A stretch of DNA of 45,981 bases from an uncultured Porphyromonadaceae bacterium (GTDB taxonomy: Bacteria > Bacteroidota > Bacteroidia > Bacteroidales > Muribaculaceae): NCBI GenBank assembly GCA_947427285.1, contig CANEHE010000018.1:1-45981 (forward strand), in the 5' to 3' direction. Shown piece after piece: positions 26,101 through 35,300 of the stretch. Position numbers and translations under genes: made by a program. Each line of letters begins with the position of its first letter. Position 1 is the stretch's first letter. The notes under the pieces are model-generated. The model had not been told where the DNA came from. It was given only the letters and a program-made list of their open reading frames with translations, and searched no databases.

Positions 26101-26250
26101 CATGGTGATTACCATCAGCGTATTGGTGTCGATGTCGGGATAAAGGTCAATCGGGAGTTTGGCAAGTGAGAACAGACCGAGGATGATAACCGTGACAAAG
26201 CACAGGGTGGTCATTATCGGGCGTTTCACCGATGCGCCGTATAGACTCAT
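23110..26250 (-). CDS. RND efflux pump, inner-membrane transporter (AcrB-type)
   Basis: Proton-driven inner-membrane exporter, 1046 aa, the usual length. The N-terminus MSLYGASVKRPIMTTLCFV opens the first membrane helix. There are two repeated halves: large periplasmic loops (about 35-335 and 560-865) and two helix bundles. The proton-relay pair is Asp399-Asp400 in SIGMVVDDAIVVLENV, with a Lys in the partner helix segment IGIVVKNGIVLIDYI. Together with the membrane-fusion and TolC-like proteins it should form a tripartite pump; substrates (drugs, bile-like compounds or others) cannot be told from sequence. The gap to the membrane-fusion gene is 46 bp. Confidence 0.94.
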   Translation of the reverse strand: MSLYGASVKRPIMTTLCFVTVIILGLFSLAKLPIDLYPDIDTNTLMVITMYPGASAEDIEQNVTKPLENSLNSVEHLKHITSNSRENTSVITLEFEYGYDIDVLTNDVRDKLDMVKSMLPDDSENPIIFKFSTDMIPICLLSVQATESMPGLYKILDDAVANPLARVDGVGTVSISGAPKREVHVYCDPARLEAYNLSVEQISNIIGAENRNVPGGSFDIGSNTYALRVQGEFDETEELANIPVGSHDGSIVYLKDVAKIEDSLEERTQQTYNSGKEGAMIIIQKQSGANSVQISEKVMKMLPKLQKNLPSDVKLGVIVDTSDNIRNTIASLEETVLYALLFVMIVVFVFLGRWRATMIIVITIPVSLIASFIYLFATGNTLNIVSLSALSISIGMVVDDAIVVLENVTTHIERGADPKQAAVHGTNEVAISVIASTLTLIAVFFPLTLVTGMTGVLFRQLGWMVTIMMIISTTCALSLTPMLCSQWLKRNPKHSKFYERFYMPIERALDRFDNGYARLLRLVVGHKTVTIVVCLGIFVGSIFLMKFVGTEFFPTQDNSRIGVNLELPIGTRVEIAQDATARLDSLWRNKYKDEILVCNYTVGPASSDNTFASLSDNGSHIVSMNIRLRDPGDRKRNIREIADDMRRDIAEQFPEFKKAQVNVGGGRGQGMGGQSTVDFEIYGYDFTETDSVARQLSQILKGIPGTADVNISRSDYQPEYQVDFDREKLALYGLNMQTVAYYLRNRINGATASQFREDGEEYDIKVMYDPDYRTQISDIENIVIYSSTGQPVRLKELGKVVERFTPPTIERKDRERLITVSAVVDGVPLSQVVVAAQAKIDAMHLPSGISIGLAGSYEDQQDSFSDLLMLGVLIILLVYIVMAAQFESLTYPGIIMTSLLFAFSGVFLILWMTGHTLNVMSMIGAIMLIGIVVKNGIVLIDYITLNRERGMGVRQAVIDGGRSRLRPVVMTTLTTILGMVPMACGTGEGAEMWRPMGTAVIGGLTFSTILTLLFVPVLYCVFAGNGIKRQRRKLRNNLQKSIASVK

Positions 26251-26296
26251 AATATCAGTTTTGAATTGAGAATTTTGAATTTAGCTGAATGTCTTG

Positions 26297-27361
26297 TTAC
26301 TTGGCGATAGTCACTTCTTTACCGTTGGCGAGATTGTTCTGCCCGGAAACCACTACCTGCGAGCCGTCTTCCACTCCGGACAAGAGTTCGTATGCATCAC
26401 CTATACGCTGACCTAACTCCACTTTGTGATATTCCACTTTGCCATCCTTGTATACATACACATAGTGATTGCCGCTACCCTGCTGCTTGACCACGGCCCT
26501 GTCCGGAACCACAACATGGTTGGCCTGACCGAGTTTAAGCTGGACACGACCGAACATTCCGGGCAGAATCCGACTATCGGGATTAGGCACGGTAATCTCC
26601 ACACCGAATGTGCGCGTGGCGGGATCCACAGTCGGCATCGTCATTGTGATAGTCCCTTTGAACTCCTCGGAGCCGAAGGTATCGAAAAGTATTGTCGCAG
26701 GCATTCCCTTGTGCACTTTAGGCAGTTCGCTCTCACTTACATTGATCACTATCTTAACCGGCTGTACCTGCGAGATGGTGAGGATTGGAAGCTGACCGGT
26801 CATATCGCCCGGATCATAGTTGCGCTTTGTCACAACACCGCTTATCGGAGAGGTGAGCACAGTGTTCTCGGCCGCATTGCGATAGGTGCGTTGAGCTGCC
26901 GCCAGCGCGTTTTTTGCGTTGATAAGCTGCGTCTCCATCTGATCAAGCTGCTGTTTGGTGCCTCCTCCTATCTTATAAAGTTCAAGAGCACGGTTGTATT
27001 CCACCTGCACGTTGTTGAGGTTTGCACGGGCGTTGTCCACCTGTATCTGGTAATTGGTTGTATTCACATCATCAAGCACCACAAGACGCTGACCTTTGCT
27101 CACACGTACGCCCTCATCCACATATATGGCCTTGATACGGTTCGACATCGCTGCCGATATGTTGTTTACAGCTTGTGCCTCGACTGTGGCTGTATAGTTG
27201 CCAAGCTGGTCCACGAGGCGTTCCTGTACGGTCTCCACCTTTACAACCGGTTTGGTTTCCTTGTCGTCATTCTTTTTCTCCTCTTTGCCGGAACATCCGC
27301 AGAGCAAAGTGAGGGTCAGAAATAAAAGTGAAGATATTTTGACTGATTTTGCGAGTTTCAT
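26297..27361 (-). CDS. RND membrane fusion protein (AcrA/HlyD type)
   Basis: Periplasmic adaptor, 354 aa, a lipoprotein: signal peptide with LTLTLLCGC, lipid-modified Cys23. Domains in order: lipoyl-like barrel half (VEAQAVNNISAAMSNRIKAI, YVDEGVRVSKGQRLVVLDD), alpha hairpin coiled coil (about 85-150, with NARANLNNVQVEYNRALELYKIG), second lipoyl half (NTVLTSPISGVVTKRNYDPGD), beta-barrel and membrane-proximal domains to about 350. It bridges the RND pump to the TolC-like channel. The gap to the tolC-like gene is 5 bp, so co-expression is tight. Confidence 0.94.
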   Translation of the reverse strand: MKLAKSVKISSLLFLTLTLLCGCSGKEEKKNDDKETKPVVKVETVQERLVDQLGNYTATVEAQAVNNISAAMSNRIKAIYVDEGVRVSKGQRLVVLDDVNTTNYQIQVDNARANLNNVQVEYNRALELYKIGGGTKQQLDQMETQLINAKNALAAAQRTYRNAAENTVLTSPISGVVTKRNYDPGDMTGQLPILTISQVQPVKIVINVSESELPKVHKGMPATILFDTFGSEEFKGTITMTMPTVDPATRTFGVEITVPNPDSRILPGMFGRVQLKLGQANHVVVPDRAVVKQQGSGNHYVYVYKDGKVEYHKVELGQRIGDAYELLSGVEDGSQVVVSGQNNLANGKEVTIAK

Positions 27362-27366
27362 GATTG

Positions 27367-28839
27367 TTATTTTGTAGTGTTGATTACTGGTACTGTTTCC
27401 GACGGAATAAGCTCGTCTTCCTTGCCGAGAAGAAGGTCAAGTTCGGAAGTGGAGACAAGATAATTGTAGATTGCCTGATAATAAGCAAGTTTGGCAGAAG
27501 TATCGGCGAGTTCGCTGTCACGCAGGTCCAGATAGGTTGCAGCACCTATCTCAAAACTCTTCTGCATGATCTGGTAGGCTTTTTCCGCCTGACGCACTCC
27601 CTCCTCGTTTGTAGAGATCTGCCTTACCTCTTTGTCGATGTTGTCAAGGGCGAGACGCACCTGCATGTCAAGAGAATTAAGGAGATTCTCACGCTGGAAC
27701 TCCATCTCCTTGAGTTGCACCTGTGCCTGCTTCAACCCATAATATTTTGAGCCGCCCGAAAAGATAGGCACAGAAAGAGCGAGTCCGACAGTGGAATAAG
27801 GATGGAACTGCTGGTTCTTCAGGGCATTGCCATTGCTAAGGGCATTCCAGTTAATATTGAACGATGCTCCGAGAGTCGGCACCCACGCAAGTTTCTTCAG
27901 GTTCACATTCTCTTTCAGAAGTCTTGTCTGAAGATCCAGAGACCGGACAGAAGTATTGTTGTCCAGATTCCATCCCTGACGCATCATATATCCATACATA
28001 TCCTGCTGCATCTCTTTGAGAGTCACATCCGGCTCAATATCCACATCATAGTCCATACCCATAAGGATCTTCAGCTGGAGTTTGCACTGGCGTATTGCAA
28101 TCTCGGCTTCAAGAAGCTGCGGTTCCACATTCTTTACCTGAACCGACGAACGCAACACGTCATATTCCGAAGCCGTCCCCTGATCAAACTTTTTCTTGAA
28201 CAGATCGGCGTTGAAAAGAGCAATGTCATAGTTCTGCCTGACCACATCGTATGAAGCCTTGGCAAGAAGAAGCGAATAGTATGCCTTGTTGACATTATTT
28301 ACCATATCAAGCCGGGAAGCGCGGGCACTCTCGGCATTCTGCAAAATCTGAATGTCACTTATCTTGATGCTCTTCCAGAGTGTGGGAGCTATCAGAGGTA
28401 ATTGTGCGGTGAAGCCGAAATTCCATGTATTGTCCGAACCCATCTTGAGACTTTGGTTCTGGCCCCCCATATTCATATTGATTGTCTGCAGCTCTATGGA
28501 GCGTTGGTAAGCCCCCGAGAAATCAATCTGAGGGAAAAGCTGGGCAAGAACCTCCTTCTTGGAATAATCCACACGCTTTATTTCCATATCGGCCACGCGG
28601 ATTGTCGGATTATCGCGCAGGGCAATGTCGATGCATTGTTTTCGGGAAAGTGTGACCCTCTTTCCAGGAATATCAGGAAGTGTCGGGGCTGAAGCCGTGG
28701 TGTCGGCAGCAGCGTCGGAAATCATCTGCGGAGTCAGTTCCGGAGACGGCTCAGGAACCGCAGTCTGCGAACGCAGCGGCAGAACCGACGCCCCCAGAAG
28801 AAATGCGACGGATGCATGTCTTAAAATTAAAGCTGTCAT
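27367..28839 (-). CDS. TolC-family outer-membrane efflux channel
   Basis: Outer-membrane factor, 490 aa. A signal peptide (ILRHASVAFLLGASVLPLRSQ, split here as a basic start and a hydrophobic run) leads to a mature protein with two TolC-type repeats: RKQCIDIALRDNPTIRVADMEI, YSKKEVLAQLFPQIDFSGAY in the first, and WVPTLGASFNINWNALS, TVGLALSVPIFSGG in the second, each followed by long helices (e.g. GVRQAEKAYQIMQKSFEIGAATYLDLRDSE). It provides the exit duct of the pump encoded downstream. The gap to tetR is 21 bp. Confidence 0.92.
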   Translation of the reverse strand: MTALILRHASVAFLLGASVLPLRSQTAVPEPSPELTPQMISDAAADTTASAPTLPDIPGKRVTLSRKQCIDIALRDNPTIRVADMEIKRVDYSKKEVLAQLFPQIDFSGAYQRSIELQTINMNMGGQNQSLKMGSDNTWNFGFTAQLPLIAPTLWKSIKISDIQILQNAESARASRLDMVNNVNKAYYSLLLAKASYDVVRQNYDIALFNADLFKKKFDQGTASEYDVLRSSVQVKNVEPQLLEAEIAIRQCKLQLKILMGMDYDVDIEPDVTLKEMQQDMYGYMMRQGWNLDNNTSVRSLDLQTRLLKENVNLKKLAWVPTLGASFNINWNALSNGNALKNQQFHPYSTVGLALSVPIFSGGSKYYGLKQAQVQLKEMEFQRENLLNSLDMQVRLALDNIDKEVRQISTNEEGVRQAEKAYQIMQKSFEIGAATYLDLRDSELADTSAKLAYYQAIYNYLVSTSELDLLLGKEDELIPSETVPVINTTK

Positions 28840-28860
28840 TGTCTCTGTATGTATGGTAGT

Positions 28861-29511
28861 TTATTTTTCGTTAATACACTTTAACGCACTGTTCGGCACA
28901 AACGTGGCCGTGAGTTTATCAAGAATTTCCATCCCTTTCGGGGTGGCGATCGAACGCAGAAGTCCTATGATGATATTGTCGTATACGTCAAGCAAGGTCA
29001 GACCTGGTGGAAACAGTTCCTCCATACGTTTCAATGATTCCATCTGGATCTTGAAGATTTTGGAAGTCACCGTATAGTTGACATCCTCACGGAATACGCC
29101 GTCTTTGACTCCGAGATTGAACATATCCAGAAACTTGCGATGTCTATCCTCTTCCGCATTTTCGTACAGGTCCTTTATCTCTGAAAATGCATTGTCCATA
29201 TCCCGGAAAAACGATGGATTGACTTTCGTCATGAGGTTCCTTTGGCCGATATAAATCCTTAGCATCGCCTCCATGGTATTTTCAGAAGTTCTGAATATAT
29301 CCGTACATCTGCGGATATGCCGGTCATGTTCATAGACAAGTACTTCCTGAAACATCTGCTGTTTGGAATCAAAAATTTCATAAAGCGTACGTTTCGACAT
29401 TCCCAGACTTGCGGCCACAGAATCCATGGTAAGCGACTTAAGACCCTTGTCGATCATCAGTTTGGTTATCCTGTCGAGCAGGCGGTTATAGTCTTCTTTT
29501 GACTGGTTCAT
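28861..29511 (-). CDS. TetR-family transcriptional regulator of the RND operon
   Basis: A 216-aa TetR-type repressor. I chose ATG 29511 (MNQSKEDYNRLLDRI), because the longer frame from 29550 overlaps the promoter. The HTH is MDSVAASLGMSKRTLYEIFDSKQQMF (about 28-53), then a helical ligand-binding domain. It is the first gene of the operon, tetR then tolC-like, membrane fusion, RND and PII-like, so it probably represses its own operon and is relieved by a pump substrate. A 15-bp inverted repeat directly upstream (29559-29595) is a candidate operator. Confidence 0.88.
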   Translation of the reverse strand: MNQSKEDYNRLLDRITKLMIDKGLKSLTMDSVAASLGMSKRTLYEIFDSKQQMFQEVLVYEHDRHIRRCTDIFRTSENTMEAMLRIYIGQRNLMTKVNPSFFRDMDNAFSEIKDLYENAEEDRHRKFLDMFNLGVKDGVFREDVNYTVTSKIFKIQMESLKRMEELFPPGLTLLDVYDNIIIGLLRSIATPKGMEILDKLTATFVPNSALKCINEK

Positions 29512-29547
29512 GATGTCTGTTATAAGATATAGACTCAAATCAAGGCG

Positions 29548-29555
29548 CAAAGTTA
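29548..29555 (-). promoter_or_regulatory. -7 box of the tetR-RND operon
   Basis: On the minus strand TAACTTTG (29555-29548) fits TAnnTTTG. The -33 region overlaps the inverted repeat at 29559-29595 and lacks a clear TTTG. The predicted start near 29541 gives a leader of about 30 nt. Confidence 0.6.
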
Positions 29556-29558
29556 CAA

Positions 29559-29595
29559 AGAAAACCAGAAACTAAAAAAAAGTTTCCGGTTTTCT
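29559..29595. promoter_or_regulatory. Inverted repeat: TetR operator or tdh terminator
   Basis: AGAAAACCaGAAACT (29559-29573) and AGTTTCcGGTTTTCT (29581-29595) pair over 15 positions with one mismatch, separated by seven A. It lies 4 bp upstream of the tetR -7 box, covering the spacer where a TetR dimer would bind. It is also 28 bp past the stop of tdh, where a terminator would be. Either or both roles are possible. Confidence 0.6.
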
Positions 29596-29622
29596 CTATC
29601 AGATATTATATTTACCCCGATA

Positions 29623-30576
29623 TCAGAGTAGTTTCTTGCGCAGGTTGACAAGCATGTCCTGAGTCATGCGGTCAAGGTCGTATTCAGGCTTCCAGTCCCA
29701 TTCTTCGCGGGCGCATGAGTCGTCGAGACTGTCGGGCCACGAGTCGGCGATTGCCTGACGCAGAGGATCGAGTTCGTAAGTCATCTTGAAATCAGGCACG
29801 TACTCCTTGATTTTGGCGGCGATGATTTCCGGGTCGAAACTCATCGATGCAATATTGAAGGAATTGCGATGCTTGAGACGTGTCGGATCTGCCTCCATGA
29901 TTTCCACTGCCGCACGAAGAGCGTCAGGCATGTACATCATGTCCATGAATGTGCCGGGCTTAAGCGGACACTTGAATTCCTCCCCTTTCACAGCGGAATA
30001 ATAGATGTCAACGGCATAGTCGGTAGTGCCTCCGCCCGGAGGAGCAACATAGCTTATAAGACCGGGAAAACGCACCGAACGTGCGTCCACACCGAAACGA
30101 CGCGCATAATAGTCCGACAGCATCTCGCCGGTGACTTTCGTCACGCCGTAGATGGTCTCCGGACGCTGGATGGTATCTTGAGGAGTGTGGTCATGAGGAG
30201 TCGAAGGTCCGAAGGAACCGATGGAGCTGGGAGTGAAAAGCGCACATCCTTTCTCACGGGACACCTCCAGACAGTTGTAGAGACCACCCACACCGATTTT
30301 CCAGGCGAGCTGAGGTTTCGACTCAGCCACAGCACTGAGAAGCGCGGCAAGGTTATAGATGGTGTCGATATTGTATTTCTCCACGGCATCCGCAATCATC
30401 TGGGGATTGGTGATGTCCACTTCCTCGGCGGGACCGCTCTCAAGCAATACACCCTTGGGTTCCGCCCCCTTGATGTATCCGGCCACTACGTTGCCTCCGG
30501 GGCAATGATCCCGGAGTTTCATGGTGAGTTCAGAGCCTATCTGGCCCGTCGCGCCTATGATCAGTACATTTTTCAT
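29623..30576 (-). CDS. tdh: L-threonine 3-dehydrogenase, short-chain (SDR/epimerase) type
   Basis: A 317-aa NAD-dependent extended SDR. The Rossmann motif is GATGQIG (8-14); the catalytic Tyr-x3-Lys is Tyr143 and Lys147 in ETIYGVTKVTGE, with Ser in TPSSIGSFGPSTP nearby. PGLISYVAPPGGGTTDYAVDIYY is the signature of the bacterial SDR-type threonine dehydrogenase rather than a sugar epimerase. It oxidises threonine to 2-amino-3-ketobutyrate, which the divergent kbl product cleaves to glycine and acetyl-CoA. The gene pairing strongly supports this. Upstream lies a 316-bp MITE-like element. Confidence 0.88.
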   Translation of the reverse strand: MKNVLIIGATGQIGSELTMKLRDHCPGGNVVAGYIKGAEPKGVLLESGPAEEVDITNPQMIADAVEKYNIDTIYNLAALLSAVAESKPQLAWKIGVGGLYNCLEVSREKGCALFTPSSIGSFGPSTPHDHTPQDTIQRPETIYGVTKVTGEMLSDYYARRFGVDARSVRFPGLISYVAPPGGGTTDYAVDIYYSAVKGEEFKCPLKPGTFMDMMYMPDALRAAVEIMEADPTRLKHRNSFNIASMSFDPEIIAAKIKEYVPDFKMTYELDPLRQAIADSWPDSLDDSCAREEWDWKPEYDLDRMTQDMLVNLRKKLL

Positions 30577-30585
30577 TTCGGTTGT

Positions 30586-30901
30586 TTAAGAGGTTGTTTA
30601 AAAATCATTGTTAAACGCAGAGTGGTGTATTTTTTGTTAAGGCGCACTTTATGAGGAGGGAGCATATCGGGATATGTGACCGACGAGTAAATACGCCTTA
30701 ACGGAAAAGACACCATTCTGATGAAATTATTAAATTCTTTTAAAGAGACTTTCCAGAAATGCCTGCTGTTATTTCGGAATCTTTGCGCGTCTTTATTCCT
30801 TTGTCTCAGTCGCATAGCCCGCTATGCTCCTTCGCCACAGTAATAAATCCATCACAAATCTTCCGGCTCTGCGTTAACAAGCATTTTTAAACAGCCTCTA
30901 A
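30586..30901. mobile_element. MITE-like element (316 bp) with 35-bp terminal inverted repeats
   Basis: The ends 30586-30622 and 30867-30901 are near-perfect inverted repeats over about 35 bp: TTAAGAGGTTGTTTAAAAAT at the left, and TTAGAGGCTGTTTAAAAAT on the opposite strand at the right, both continuing into TTGTTAA(A)CGCAGAG. Internal palindromes: GTTAAGGCG/CGCCTTAAC (30636-30644, 30694-30702), CATATCGGGATATG (30663-30676) and GCATAGC/GCTATGC (30812-30827). No transposase is encoded and no clean target duplication is visible. It lies between tdh and its probable promoter. Single copies of its end sequence occur at 12656 and 22773. Confidence 0.7.
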
Positions 30902-30922
30902 GGTTATCTCAAAAATTTTCTG

Positions 30923-30930
30923 CAAAATTA
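30923..30930 (-). promoter_or_regulatory. Probable -7 box of tdh
   Basis: On the minus strand TAATTTTG fits the consensus; no matching -33 box. It is divergent from the kbl box 23 bp away. Transcripts starting near 30916 would carry the whole MITE-like element as a leader of about 340 nt before tdh. Confidence 0.45.
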
Positions 30931-30953
30931 ATCCTTTTCTGAAAAATTGTTGG

Positions 30954-30961
30954 TAACTTTG
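30954..30961 (+). promoter_or_regulatory. -7 box of kbl
   Basis: TAACTTTG fits TAnnTTTG; predicted start near 30968, leader of about 58 nt to the ATG. No clear TTTG is seen at -33. Confidence 0.5.
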
Positions 30962-31025
30962 ATTGATTTTTTTGACCTATATACACTTCTATATTTTTCG
31001 GACACCAAAGATACAGTCTAATATT

Positions 31026-32219
31026 ATGTATTCAAACTTCAAAAACCATCTGACAAAAGAGCTTCAGGACATCAAGGATGCCGGACTCTACAAAACCGAA
31101 CGCATAATCACAACTCCCCAGAAAGCTGATATCGCCGTCGAAAGTTCCGAGGGTGAAGTTCTCAACTTCTGCGCCAACAACTACCTCGGTCTCTCTGACA
31201 ATTCCCGGCTGATCGAGGCTGCCAAGAAAGCAATGGACGCACGTGGCTACGGCATGAGTTCCGTACGCTTCATCTGTGGCACACAGGACCTTCACAAAGA
31301 ACTGGAACGTGCCATATCCGATTACTTCAAAACCGAAGACACTATACTCTATGCAGCCTGCTTCGACGCCAACGGAGGCCTGTTTGAGCCCCTCTTCACA
31401 GATCAGGACGCAATAATCTCCGACTCTCTCAACCACGCCTCAATCATCGACGGAGTACGCCTGTGCAAGGCAAAACGTTTCCGTTATGCCAATGCCGACA
31501 TGGCCGACCTCGAACGTTGTCTCCAGGAAGCTAAAGACTGCCGCTTCAAGATCATCGCAACCGACGGCGTATTCTCGATGGACGGCAACGTGGCACCGAT
31601 GGACAAGATCTGCGAACTCGCCGAGAAATACGATGCCCTCGTGATGGTGGATGAAAGTCATTCCGCAGGCGTGGTAGGCCCGACAGGTCATGGCGTGGCA
31701 GAACAGTTCAACTGCTACGGAAAGATCGACATCTTCACCGGCACACTCGGCAAATCGTTCGGAGGTGCAATGGGCGGATTCACCACCGGTCCCAAAGAGA
31801 TCATCGACATGCTGCGCCAGCGTTCGCGTCCCTACCTATTCTCCAACTCTGTGGCTCCCTCCATCGTAGGCGCAAGCATAGAAATGTTCAAGATGCTGAA
31901 GGAAAGCAACGAACTCCACGACAGACTTATGGAGAACGTTGCATACTTCCGCGACAAAATGATCGCCGCCGGATTCGACATCAAACCGACTCAGAGTGCC
32001 ATCTGCGCGGTAATGCTCTATGATGCCAAACTCTCACAGGATTTCGCGGCAGAAATGCAGAAAGAGGGAATCTATGTCACCGGATTCTACTATCCGGTAG
32101 TCCCCAAAGGACAGGCCCGCATTCGTGTGCAGCTCTCAGCCGGCCACAACCGCGCACAACTCGACCGCGCCATCGCAGCATTCATAAAGGTAGGACAGAA
32201 ACTCGGAGTAATCAAATAA
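31026..32219 (+). CDS. kbl: Glycine C-acetyltransferase (2-amino-3-ketobutyrate CoA ligase)
   Basis: PLP enzyme of the alpha-oxoamine synthase family, 397 aa, the normal length. It cleaves 2-amino-3-ketobutyrate with CoA to glycine and acetyl-CoA. Seen: NFCANNYLGLSDNSRLI, GYGMSSVRFICGTQDLHKELE (the Kbl-type substrate pocket), DESHSAGVVGPTGHGV (cofactor-binding Asp and His), and the PLP lysine Lys243 in TGTLGKSFGGAMGG. ATG 31026 gives the canonical MYSNFKNHLTKEL start; an upstream extension to 30963 overlaps the promoter. It is divergent from tdh, its pathway partner. A hairpin at 32251 separates it from rpoC. Confidence 0.95.
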   Translation: MYSNFKNHLTKELQDIKDAGLYKTERIITTPQKADIAVESSEGEVLNFCANNYLGLSDNSRLIEAAKKAMDARGYGMSSVRFICGTQDLHKELERAISDYFKTEDTILYAACFDANGGLFEPLFTDQDAIISDSLNHASIIDGVRLCKAKRFRYANADMADLERCLQEAKDCRFKIIATDGVFSMDGNVAPMDKICELAEKYDALVMVDESHSAGVVGPTGHGVAEQFNCYGKIDIFTGTLGKSFGGAMGGFTTGPKEIIDMLRQRSRPYLFSNSVAPSIVGASIEMFKMLKESNELHDRLMENVAYFRDKMIAAGFDIKPTQSAICAVMLYDAKLSQDFAAEMQKEGIYVTGFYYPVVPKGQARIRVQLSAGHNRAQLDRAIAAFIKVGQKLGVIK

Positions 32220-32250
32220 TTTCCGACTCTCCAACATACCCATCAGAAAA

Positions 32251-32282
32251 TAACGCGGGCCCCGGTTTCGGGACTCGCGTTA
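32251..32282. terminator. Bidirectional terminator between kbl and rpoC
   Basis: TAACGCG (32251-32257) pairs with CGCGTTA (32276-32282), and inner CCCG/CGGG add to the stem. It is followed by a short T-run on the plus strand (cattttg) and by TTTTC on the minus strand, serving both converging genes. Confidence 0.85.
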
Positions 32283-32330
32283 CATTTTGTCATAACTGAA
32301 AGTTTCGTCAATTCCTGATTTCTTGGCATC

Positions 32331-35300
32331 TTATCTGTTCTCGACAACCTCCACGGTCTCTGTCTCAACCGAGCCCGACTCCTGTTCATCTCTGCGAAGA
32401 GCCTCATACTCGTCAAGATTGGCCACGACAAGTTTGTTATACTCTCTGAGACCAGTACCGGCCGGAATCAGATGACCGCATATAACATTCTCCTTCATTC
32501 CCTCAAGAGTATCCGTCTTGCCGTTTATGGCAGCCTCATTGAGCACCTTGGTAGTTTCCTGGAACGATGCGGCCGACATGAAGCTGGAGGTCTGGAGGGC
32601 AGCGCGTGTGATACCCTGAAGTATCTGTTCCGAGGTAGCGGGAACGGCATCGCGCACTGTCATGGTCTTGAGGTCCTTGCGTTTCAGCGACGAATTCTCG
32701 TCACGTAGTTTGCGCACTGTGATGATCTGGCCGGTATAATATACCTGGCTGTCGCCGGCATCGGTGATCACCTTCTTGCCCCAGATATTGTCGTTCTCCT
32801 CCATGAAATCGCGTTTGTCCACAATCTGCTGTTCAAGGAAGCGGGTATCACCCGGATCAAGAATATTGACCTTACGCATCATCTGGCGGACAATTACCTC
32901 AAAATGCTTGTCATTGATTTTCACGCCCTGCATGCGGTATACGTCCTGAACCTCGTTCACTATATACTCCTGCACCGCAGTCGGACCCTTGATGTTGAGG
33001 ATGTCGGTCGGAGTGATGGCACCGTCGGAAAGAGGTGTACCGGCGCGTACATAGTCGTTCTCCTGCACCAGAATCTGTTTTGAGAGTGGCACAAGATACT
33101 TCTTGACCTCGCCAAGTTTGGATGTCACACTTATCTCGCGGTTGCCTCGCTTGATCTTGCCGAATTCCACCTCGCCGTCAATCTCACTGACAACAGCCGG
33201 GTTAGACGGATTGCGGGCCTCGAAGAGCTCAGTCACACGAGGCAGACCGCCCGTGATATCACCCACATTGCCGGTAGCACGCGGAATCTTCACAAAGGCC
33301 TGACCAGGAGTAAGCTCGGCTCCCTCCTCTACATCGATATGGGCACCTACAGGCAGAGAATAACTTCTGAGCACGTTGCCATCGCGATCCACGAGTTGTG
33401 CCGATGGCACTTTCGTGCGGTCTTTCGACTCTATCACGATCTTCTCACGCAGACCTGTGGCCTCGTCAGCCTCTACACGATAGGTGACACCCTCCTCTAC
33501 ATTCTCAAAATGCATCCGGCCGGCTTCCTCCGATATAATCACCGCATTGAAGGGATCCCATTCGCAAATCATATCGCCGGTCTTCACCATGTCGCCATCC
33601 TTGAAATAGATACGCGATCCGTATGGTATATTGGCCGTAGTAAGCACCATCTCCGTGCGCGGCTCCACTATGCGGAGCTCTGCCATACGTCCCACCACAA
33701 TATCAACCCCGTCGGTATCCTTCACCGTACGGAGCTCCTCTATTTCAAGACGTCCGTCGTATCGGGATGTGACATCCTTGGCAACGGCCTGGTTGGATGC
33801 GACACCACCGACATGGAAAGTACGCAGAGTAAGCTGGGTGCCCGGTTCGCCGATCGACTGGGCGGCAATCACGCCGACAGCCTCTCCCTTCTGCACCATC
33901 CGGTGGTTTGAGAGATTACGGCCATAACACTTGGCACATACTCCTTTTTTCGACTCACAGGTAAGTACGGAACGTATCTCCACCTGCTCTATGGCGGAAT
34001 TCTCTATCTTCTCGGCTGCGGCCTCGTTGATCTCCTCGCCCTGAGCCACGATAAGCTCGTTAGTATAGGGATCCACAATGTCATGCACAGACACGCGGCC
34101 GAGAATGCGCTCGCTGAGAGAGGCCACCACCTCCTCATTGTTCTTTATCTCCGTGCATACCAGTCCGCGGAGTGTGCCACAGTCCTCCTCTGTGATTATC
34201 ACATCATGAGCCACGTCCACCAGACGACGGGTGAGATATCCGGCGTCGGCGGTCTTGAGCGCGGTATCGGCAAGACCCTTGCGCGCACCGTGTGTGGAGA
34301 TAAAGTATTCAAGCACCGAAAGGCCCTCCTTAAAGTTGGCAAGAATCGGGTTCTCGATAATCTGACCACCTTCGGCACCGGCCTTCTGCGGCTTGGCCAT
34401 AAGACCACGCATACCGGAAAGCTGACGGATCTGGTCTTTCGAACCACGCGCACCCGAGTCAAGCATCATATAGACGGAATTGAAGCCCTGCTGGTCCTCC
34501 TCCATCTGCTTCATCAGAGTAGACGCAAGCTTATTATTGACATGCGTCCATATATCGATCACCTGATTATAACGCTCGTTACCGGTGATGAAGCCCATCT
34601 GGTAATTCTGCAGCACCTCCTCTACCTGGGCATGTCCTTCGGCGACATACTCATCCTTCTCTTTCGGGATAATGACATCACCGAGATTGAACGACAGACC
34701 TCCACGGAAGGCCATCTTGTAACCGAGATTCTTGATGTCGTCCAGGAACTGTGCGGAACGGGTCACACCGCATTTCTTGATCACACGACCGATGATGACA
34801 CGAAGACTCTTCTTGGATATGATCTCATTCACATATCCGATCTCCTCCGGCACATACTGGTTAAACAGCACACGGCCAACCGACGTATCATGACACAGAC
34901 GCTTCACAGGATTGCCGTCCTCGTCCACATCATCCACATATATAGTCACAGGGGCATGCAGAGTGACTCTTCCCTCATTATATGCGATTTCCGCCTCTTC
35001 GGGACCATAGAACACAGTTCCCTCTCCCTTGTCTCCTTTCCGGAGTTTGGTGATATAATACAGGCCAAGCACCATGTCCTGTGAAGGCACAGTGATAGGA
35101 GCACCGTTGGCAGGATTGAGAATATTATGCGCACCAAGCATCAGCATCTGGGCCTCAAGTATGGCCTCGTTGCCGAGAGGAAGATGCACAGCCATCTGGT
35201 CGCCGTCAAAGTCGGCATTGAATGCCGTACAAGCCAGAGGATGAAGCTGGATTGCCTTGCCCTCGATCATCTTCGGCTGAAACGCCTGTATACCCAGACG

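Noticed and set aside
30573..30815. 80-codon minus-strand frame inside the MITE-like element
   Set aside because: It crosses the element's terminal repeat and the tdh start; its apparent end sequence (FKQPLKQPK) is just the repeat translated.
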